From the NCBI GenBank assembly GCA_002682975.1, contig NYSJ01000077.1, forward strand, positions 1 through 15,226: a DNA stretch of 15,226 nt, written 5' to 3'. The notes under the pieces are model-generated. The model was not told the origin of the DNA. It did no database searches and saw nothing but the letters and a program-made list of their open reading frames with translations. This document shows positions 10,260-15,226 of the stretch, one piece after another. The first letter of the stretch is position 1; the number at the start of each line of letters is the position of its first letter. The stretch is from Paracoccaceae bacterium. GTDB lineage: Bacteria; Pseudomonadota; Alphaproteobacteria; Rhodobacterales; Rhodobacteraceae. The position numbers and the translations under genes were made by a program.

Positions 10260-11165
10260 GTGAGAATTATCAAAAAGATCCATTCATGCTGTATAGCATA
10301 CGGAGCACTAGTTTTTTGTATTATTTCGCCCTGCCACCTTTTAGCAGATAAATTTAAAGCAGTTACTACTTTTACTGTGATCGCTGACATGGCGAGAAAT
10401 GTGGCCGGAGATGCCGCGATAGTTGAATCCATAACGAAAGCTGGAGCAGAAATTCACGGATATAGCCCTACACCAAGAGATATTGTTAAAGCACAAGATG
10501 CTGATTTAATACTCTGGAATGGCCTAAACTTAGAGCTTTGGTTTGACCAGTTTTTTTCAAATCTTTCGAGTGTTCCAAGCGTTACCCTGACAGAAGGTAT
10601 AGATCCAATAGATATTAGAGACGGGGAATATGCTGGGAAACCAAATCCACATGCGTGGATGAGCCTCGATAGTTCATTAATTTATGTCGATAATATAAGA
10701 AATGGGTTTATAAAATACGACCCTGTAAACGCAGAAGCGTACAATAGAAACGCAGAAGCGTACAAACGTCAGATCAGGGACACAATTTTACCATTAAAGA
10801 GCGCCATACTAGCGGTTCCAAAAGAAAAAAGATGGTTAGTATCCTGTGAGGGGGCATTTAGTTATTTAGTTAGAGATTTTCAGATGAACGAGTTGTATCT
10901 GTGGCCAATAAACGCTGGTGCGCAAGGAACTCCTAAACAAGTGAAGAGGGTCATTGACAGTGTGGAAAAATATAATATTCCCACTGTGTTTTGCGAAAGC
11001 ACAGTCTCTCAAGCGCCTGCTCAACAAATATCGCGAGAAACCGGAGCAGCATACGGAGGCGTTTTATATGTTGATAGCCTCACAAAAGCAGATGGGCCAG
11101 TGCCAACCTACCTTGATCTTTTGAAAGTAACGTCCGAAACAATAGTCGCGGGCTTATCCCAGTAA
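10260..11165 (+). CDS. sitA: Manganese/iron ABC transporter substrate-binding protein
   Basis: This is the periplasmic metal-binding protein of the SitABCD importer (cluster A-I family). The 301 residues begin with a signal peptide, KK followed by a hydrophobic run to about residue 29, ending LLA before DKF. The four metal ligands are visible: His66 in EIHGYSPTP, His131 in KPNPHAWMS, Glu197 in CEGAFSYL and Asp272 in VDSLT. The His-His-Glu-Asp set is that of Mn2+/Fe2+ binders such as SitA, MntC and PsaA; zinc-specific ZnuA has a third His instead of Glu. The flexible His-rich loop of ZnuA is also absent. The start is GTG 10260 with GGAG at 10248-10251. sitB follows after 30 bases. Residues around 158-171 contain an exact DNA-level duplication (see findings). 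Confidence 0.95.
   Translation: MRIIKKIHSCCIAYGALVFCIISPCHLLADKFKAVTTFTVIADMARNVAGDAAIVESITKAGAEIHGYSPTPRDIVKAQDADLILWNGLNLELWFDQFFSNLSSVPSVTLTEGIDPIDIRDGEYAGKPNPHAWMSLDSSLIYVDNIRNGFIKYDPVNAEAYNRNAEAYKRQIRDTILPLKSAILAVPKEKRWLVSCEGAFSYLVRDFQMNELYLWPINAGAQGTPKQVKRVIDSVEKYNIPTVFCESTVSQAPAQQISRETGAAYGGVLYVDSLTKADGPVPTYLDLLKVTSETIVAGLSQ
10727..10765 (+). repeat. 18-bp tandem duplication inside sitA
   Basis: AAACGCAGAAGCGTACAA occurs at 10727-10744 and exactly again at 10748-10765, a 21-base period equal to seven codons. It encodes two adjacent NAEAY heptads in the long linking helix of SitA. From memory, homologues have a similar NA-x-x-Y repeat at the same place with ordinary spacing, so the protein is not obviously lengthened. 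Confidence 0.85.
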
Positions 11166-11195
11166 CGGTCCCTGGAACCAATAAAGGATAGCCAA

Positions 11196-12053
11196 ATGAA
11201 CGAAGAAAAACCTGGCATAATAACCAGTGATTTAACCGTAACGTACAACAACGGGAATACGGCTTTACGCAATGTTTCCTTTGAAATACCTCAAGGCACA
11301 ATAACAGCATTAGTAGGAGTTAACGGAGCAGGAAAATCAACTTTGTTCAAAGCACTTATGGGTTTTATGCCAACAATAAAGGGTGAGATATCAATTCTCG
11401 GCCAATCAGTAAAATCCGCACTTAAAGGGAATAGTATCGCATACGTACCGCAAGCAGAGGAAGTGGATTGGTCATTTCCCGTGCTAGTGCGAGATGTCGT
11501 TATGATGGGTCGATATGGCCATATGGGGTTTTTTCGAAAAACGACCCCAAATGACATATTAGAAGTTGATTATGCTTTAAATCGTGTTGGAATGGCCGAT
11601 TTTAAAGACCGACAAATCGGTGAATTATCTGGTGGTCAAAGAAAAAGAGTTTTTCTAGCGCGTGCATTAGCACAAAAAAGTCAGGTTATTTTGCTAGATG
11701 AACCCTTCACGGGTGTAGATGTAAAGACAGAAACAGCCATAATCGAACTTCTTGGGGAAATGCGAAAAGAAGGCAAAATAATGCTTGTTTCCACTCATAA
11801 CCTTGGGTCCGTCCCAGAATTTTGCGACAGAACAATTTTAATCAAGGAAACGGTTTTGGCCTATGGAAAGACTGAAAATACCTTTACACGTCAAAATTTG
11901 GAGCTCGCATTTGGTGGGGTTCTTAGGCATTTTGTTCTGAGCGGAACAGACCTTCATGACGACGACGACAGGCGCGAAGTTCGCGTAATTTCGGATGATG
12001 AGCGCCCCTTCGTGCTTTACGATAGCGACAAGAAAAACGGTAAAGATGTTTGA
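11196..12053 (+). CDS. sitB: Manganese/iron ABC transporter ATP-binding protein
   Basis: This is the ATPase that powers the SitABCD importer, on the cytoplasmic face of the inner membrane. The 285 residues show Walker A GVNGAGKST at 41-49, Q-loop Gln86 in YVPQAEEVDW, signature LSGGQRKR at 144-151, Walker B VILLDEP with catalytic Glu169, and the switch His201 in STHN. QAEEVDWSFP after the Q-loop is typical of metal-importer ATPases. The C-terminal tail is acidic (LHDDDDRREV and ISDDERP), as in other SitB proteins as I recall them. ATG 11196 has AAAGGA at about 11183-11188. The last 8 bases overlap sitC. Confidence 0.96.
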   Translation: MNEEKPGIITSDLTVTYNNGNTALRNVSFEIPQGTITALVGVNGAGKSTLFKALMGFMPTIKGEISILGQSVKSALKGNSIAYVPQAEEVDWSFPVLVRDVVMMGRYGHMGFFRKTTPNDILEVDYALNRVGMADFKDRQIGELSGGQRKRVFLARALAQKSQVILLDEPFTGVDVKTETAIIELLGEMRKEGKIMLVSTHNLGSVPEFCDRTILIKETVLAYGKTENTFTRQNLELAFGGVLRHFVLSGTDLHDDDDRREVRVISDDERPFVLYDSDKKNGKDV

Positions 12054-12909
12054 CGCATTAATAGAGCCGTTTTCTTATCAATACATGATAAACGCCATGT
12101 GGGTCAGCTCCTTAGTAGGAGGCGTATGTGCCTTTCTATCAGCTTACTTGATGTTGAAGGGGTGGTCTCTCATTGGCGATGCTCTCAGCCATTCAATAGT
12201 ACCAGGCGTAGCCGGAGCATATGTGTTAGGATTACCATTTGCTCTTGGCGCCTTCGTTGCTGGCGGACTTGCAGCATGTTCAATACTTTTTTTGCAACAC
12301 CGCTCTAAGCTCAAAGAAGACGCAATAATAGGAATTATTTTTACCTCGTTCTTTGGCCTCGGTCTGTTCATGATATCATTATCGCCAATGTCTGTAAGCA
12401 TCCAAACAATTACAATGGGTAATATCCTGGCAATAACACCCACAGATACATTCCAATTAGCAATAATTGGCTTTGTGTCTCTTTTCATTTTAACAGCAAA
12501 ATGGAAAGATTTTATGGTTACATTTTTTGATGAAACCCATGCTAGATCTATCGGTTTAAGTCCAAATTTACTGAAGGCACTATTTTTTACAATACTTACT
12601 GCTTCTTGTGTTGCGGCCCTTCAAACTGTTGGTGCGTTTCTAGTAATTGCCATGGTTGTTACACCTGGAGCCACCGCCTATTTACTTACAGATAGGTTTC
12701 CAAGATTACTGATAGTAAGTGTTTTTATTGGCACGTTAAGTAGCTTTCTTGGTGCTTATATTAGCTATTTTCTAGATGGTGCTACTGGTGGAATAATTGT
12801 TTCGATATTGACCTTAATATTTATTTTTACTTTTTTCTTTGCACCAAAACATGGATATATTAATTCCAGACGCCAAGCGACTTTAGAAGCAGACTCCAAT
12901 CATGGCTGA
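12046..12909 (+). CDS. sitC: Manganese/iron ABC transporter permease
   Basis: This is an inner-membrane permease of the ABC-3 family with about eight to nine hydrophobic segments across 287 residues. The cytoplasmic coupling stretch near residue 40, LMLKGWSLIGDALSHSIVPG, is a hallmark, as are ARSIGL in the later loop and GAFLVIAMVVTPGATAYLL. It pairs with SitD to form the channel. I chose ATG 12046, which overlaps the last 8 bases of sitB. The frame continues upstream to ATG 11995, but that would add 17 residues read in sitB's alternative frame and not expected in the family. The stop overlaps sitD by 8 bases. Confidence 0.94.
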   Translation: MFDALIEPFSYQYMINAMWVSSLVGGVCAFLSAYLMLKGWSLIGDALSHSIVPGVAGAYVLGLPFALGAFVAGGLAACSILFLQHRSKLKEDAIIGIIFTSFFGLGLFMISLSPMSVSIQTITMGNILAITPTDTFQLAIIGFVSLFILTAKWKDFMVTFFDETHARSIGLSPNLLKALFFTILTASCVAALQTVGAFLVIAMVVTPGATAYLLTDRFPRLLIVSVFIGTLSSFLGAYISYFLDGATGGIIVSILTLIFIFTFFFAPKHGYINSRRQATLEADSNHG

Positions 12910-13723
12910 CATATTAACTGCTCCATTCCAATATAGTTTTATGATTAACGCTTTCTTAATAGCGGCTATAATATCAATCCCTACAGCTCTACTTTCGTGC
13001 TTTTTGGTGCTTAAAGGCTGGTCGCTCATGGGGGATGCAATAAGTCATGCCGTTCTTCCAGGAATAATAATATCATACTTGCTACATATACCATTATTAA
13101 TTGGGGCCTTTTGCTCTGGTATGGTTTGTGCAATTGCATCAGGGTTTTTAAGTGAGAATAGCAGGGTCAAACAAGACACTGCGATGGGTATAGTTTTTTC
13201 AGGGATGTTTGGATTTGGCATTGTTTTATACACAAAAATATCTACCGAAGTACACCTCGATCATATATTATTTGGAAATATACTAGGCATAAGCATTGAA
13301 GACTTGATAATCTCTTTTTTGATTTCCAGCTCAGTCACGATTCTAGTAACCATAAAAAGACGAGACTTTCTATTACATACCTTTGACCCAATACAAGCTC
13401 GTTCTGTCGGAATCCCTGTTCGCTTAATGCATTATGGCTTTCTAGCGATGGTATCTATAACAATAGTAGCTACCCTATCTGCCGTTGGAATCATACTTTC
13501 AATCGGCTTGTTAATAGCCCCAGGAGCAATAGCTTTTTTGTCAACACACAGATTTGATCAAATGCTTTTCATTGCTACGATAATTTCTCTATTATCCAGC
13601 TTTCTCGGTATTTATATAAGCTTTTATATAGACAGCGCACCCGCTCCAACAATTATTCTATTGCTCTCAGCATGTTTCATATTAATGCTAATTGGTACGA
13701 ACCGAAAAGTTAAAAAACATTAA
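12902..13723 (+). CDS. sitD: Manganese/iron ABC transporter permease, second subunit
   Basis: This is the second ABC-3 permease of the importer, 273 residues, clearly a paralogue of SitC: both begin with F-x-Y-x-(F/Y)-MINA and share VLKGWSLMGDAISHAVLPG-type coupling sequence, ARSVGI and GLLIAPGAIAFL. Two different permeases in tandem is the standard sitABCD layout. ATG 12902 overlaps the sitC stop by 8 bases, so translation is probably coupled. No convincing hairpin terminator follows in the 88 bases before deoC, although the operon should end here. Confidence 0.94.
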   Translation: MADILTAPFQYSFMINAFLIAAIISIPTALLSCFLVLKGWSLMGDAISHAVLPGIIISYLLHIPLLIGAFCSGMVCAIASGFLSENSRVKQDTAMGIVFSGMFGFGIVLYTKISTEVHLDHILFGNILGISIEDLIISFLISSSVTILVTIKRRDFLLHTFDPIQARSVGIPVRLMHYGFLAMVSITIVATLSAVGIILSIGLLIAPGAIAFLSTHRFDQMLFIATIISLLSSFLGIYISFYIDSAPAPTIILLLSACFILMLIGTNRKVKKH

Positions 13724-13811
13724 AGAGACAGAATCTAAACACTATCATATTGATATATTGTTGTGCACATGCGATTGTTTGTTGTTTCTGAAAAATGCCT
13801 GGTCATAAATA

Positions 13812-14768
13812 ATGAATGATAAATTATTTAAGAGAAACAAAGGATGCGAACTCGACGTTGATTGGGTTATGTCTCAGAGTGCAAATACTCCGGCGATAGA
13901 GCGTCGCGCTGCCACTCTTGGCACTCGCAGGTCAATAAAGAAAGATCATCAGGCCGCCTGGCTTCTGAGGGCAATCTCGTGCATTGATCTAACCACTCTA
14001 TCCGGAGACGATACACCAGGTCGCGTAAAGCGGTTATGCACTAAAGCCATCAGGCCTATTCGACCAGATTTAACAAAGGCTTTAGGAATAAATAACCTCC
14101 ATGTTGGGGCTATCTGCGTATACCATGAAATGATAGAAACGGCCATCGCATCACTAGGTAATAGTGGCATCCCAGTTGCTGCAGTCTCAACCGGCTTCCC
14201 TGCTGGTCTGTCTCCTTTGACCACACGATTATTGGAAATCAATGAAAGTGTACTGGCGGGAGCTAAAGAAATAGATATTGTTATTTCTCGCAGACATGTA
14301 CTGACCCAAAACTGGCAAGAGCTATTTAATGAAGTCAAAGCATTTCGGTCTGCATGTGGAGAAGCACATCTTAAGACAATCTTAGCGACTGGTGAATTGG
14401 GAAGTTTACGAAATGTTGCGCGTGCATCAATGGTTTGTATGATGGCAGGAGCTGATTTCATAAAAACCTCGACAGGAAAAGAGAGTGTTAATGCTACACT
14501 CAGTATTTCTATTGTTATGGTGCGTGCAATCCGAGAGTACTGGGAAAGAACGGGGTTTAAAGTAGGTTACAAACCAGCAGGTGGAATCTCAAAAGCAAAA
14601 GACGCTCTAGTTTATCTAAGTCTTATGAAGGAAGAATTAGGAAATGATTGGTTGGATGCTTCTTTATTTCGCTTTGGAGCATCTAGTCTTTTGGGAGATA
14701 TTGAAAGACAATTAGAGCACTATCTAACCGGTTCTTATTCGGCTAGTTATCGACATCCGTTGGGGTAG
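13812..14768 (+). CDS. deoC: Deoxyribose-phosphate aldolase
   Basis: DeoC splits 2-deoxyribose-5-phosphate, from deoxynucleoside breakdown, into glyceraldehyde-3-phosphate and acetaldehyde, in the cytosol. The 318 residues belong to the longer alphaproteobacterial type. Catalytic residues correspond to the E. coli enzyme: Schiff-base Lys218 in DFIKTSTGK, proton-relay Lys254 in GYKPAGGI, and Asp155 in AKEIDIVI. IDLTTLSGDDT at 58-68 and the C-terminal FRFGASSLLGDIERQL are also characteristic. The roughly 50-residue N-terminal extension lies ahead of the barrel. ATG 13812 has no good ribosome site. The aldehyde dehydrogenase gene starts three bases after the stop, which fits direct handling of the acetaldehyde product. 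Confidence 0.95.
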   Translation: MNDKLFKRNKGCELDVDWVMSQSANTPAIERRAATLGTRRSIKKDHQAAWLLRAISCIDLTTLSGDDTPGRVKRLCTKAIRPIRPDLTKALGINNLHVGAICVYHEMIETAIASLGNSGIPVAAVSTGFPAGLSPLTTRLLEINESVLAGAKEIDIVISRRHVLTQNWQELFNEVKAFRSACGEAHLKTILATGELGSLRNVARASMVCMMAGADFIKTSTGKESVNATLSISIVMVRAIREYWERTGFKVGYKPAGGISKAKDALVYLSLMKEELGNDWLDASLFRFGASSLLGDIERQLEHYLTGSYSASYRHPLG

Positions 14769-14771
14769 AAC

Positions 14772-15226
14772 ATGCAAATTAAAAGTATCTTTGATAAAAT
14801 GGATTATGGTTCGGCACCTGAAAGCGCTTTGGAGGCTCAAAATTGGCTGAAAAAGCACAAGTATAACTTTGGAAATTTTATTAATGGCAAATGGAAAAGC
14901 TGCGAAGATCATTTTGATACTATAAACCCAGCTAACAATGAAATATTGGCAAAAATTGGTCAGTCATCACCAACCGATATAGACTACGCAGTAAAAGCAG
15001 CTAAAGCAGCTCAAAAAAAATGGTCTAAGGAAAATGACCATAAACGTGCCCGAATTCTGTACGCTATAGCACGTCTTCTTCAGAAAAATTCTCGGCTTTT
15101 CGCTGTTCTAGAAACTTTAGATAATGGAAAGCCGATAAGGGAGTCTCGTGACATCGATATTCCTCTTGCTCAAAGACACTTCTATTATCACGCTGGAATG
15201 GCTCAGATAATGCAGGCTGAACTTCC
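14772..15226 (+). CDS. Aldehyde dehydrogenase, N-terminal part (runs off window)
   Basis: The frame is open from ATG 14772 to the window end, giving 151 residues. After a lead segment (KMDYGSAPES) comes the NAD(P)-dependent aldehyde dehydrogenase N-terminus: FGNFINGKW, INPANNEILAKIGQ, AAKAAQKKW, then ARLLQKNSRLFAVLETLDNGKP and DIPLAQRHFYYHAGMAQ. The catalytic Cys and Glu lie beyond the window. From recall, roseobacters carry the same gene after deoC, encoding a protein near 780 residues with a second aldehyde-dehydrogenase-like region; that cannot be confirmed here. The probable job is oxidising the acetaldehyde released by DeoC to acetate. GGGG at 14762-14765 is a plausible ribosome site inside the deoC end. 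Confidence 0.93.
   Translation, partial: MQIKSIFDKMDYGSAPESALEAQNWLKKHKYNFGNFINGKWKSCEDHFDTINPANNEILAKIGQSSPTDIDYAVKAAKAAQKKWSKENDHKRARILYAIARLLQKNSRLFAVLETLDNGKPIRESRDIDIPLAQRHFYYHAGMAQIMQAEL

Noticed and set aside
12144..12488. 114-codon open frame on the minus strand inside sitC
   Set aside because: It is antisense to a clear ABC-3 permease with coupling motif; composition is that of a mirrored membrane protein.
13724..13811. TGTGCACA palindrome and TTGTTGT repeats between sitD and deoC
   Set aside because: An 8-bp palindrome is short, no matching regulator pattern was recognised, and no terminator or promoter could be supported in this 88-base gap.
13949..14461. 170-codon open frame on the minus strand
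   Set aside because: It lies wholly inside deoC, whose catalytic motifs are intact, and its translation has no recognisable pattern; it is an antisense shadow.

Overview
The window looks like ordinary chromosomal DNA from an AT-rich alphaproteobacterium. From memory of the families, the proteins look most like those of marine Rhodobacterales (roseobacter relatives). GyrB, RibF, the C-terminal piece of HemY, the threonine aldolase and the DeoC/aldehyde dehydrogenase pair all carry wording typical of that group, but the DNA is much more AT-rich than most cultured roseobacters. This placement is by recall, not by search. I see no rRNA, tRNA, CRISPR array, insertion sequence, phage gene or toxin-antitoxin pair. 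No gap between genes exceeds about 160 bases.

Layout, left to right. (1) Bases 1-605: the 3' end of an unidentified gene encoding a textbook CCHC zinc knuckle. It overlaps, in another frame, a 5'-truncated HemY-type (TPR plus zinc ribbon) coding region. (2) Bases 678-4301, all on +: yggT, yaaA (peroxide/iron protection), a manganese-dependent family II pyrophosphatase, a HAD-IIA phosphatase-like protein and a MaoC-type hydratase, separated by gaps of 34-125 bases. (3) Bases 4366-6823: ribF, a YcgN-family cysteine-cluster protein and a low-specificity threonine aldolase, joined by two ATGA stop/start overlaps. (4) gyrB on the minus strand, converging on the aldolase so tightly that the two stop codons share the bases TTAA. 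Its promoter is readable at 9266-9294. (5) A class II aldolase-family gene diverging from gyrB. (6) Bases 10178-13723: a sitABCD manganese/iron ABC importer behind a perfect 17-bp Fur/Mur-type palindrome. (7) Bases 13812-15226: deoC and the start of a long aldehyde dehydrogenase that runs off the window, a deoxyribose-phosphate-to-acetate module.

How the genes fit together: most are housekeeping. A loose metal theme runs through the window: YaaA limits free iron during peroxide stress, PpaC needs Mn2+, and SitABCD imports Mn2+/Fe2+ behind a metal-regulator box. These genes are not in one operon, so the theme may be coincidence. Several likely starts differ from the longest open reading frame: GTG 2860 (HAD), ATG 3858 (MaoC), ATG 4366 (ribF), ATG 5771 (threonine aldolase), ATG at 9237 on the minus strand (gyrB) and ATG 12046 (sitC). 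I found no clearly novel system. The most unusual spot is the zinc-knuckle/HemY overlap at the left edge.
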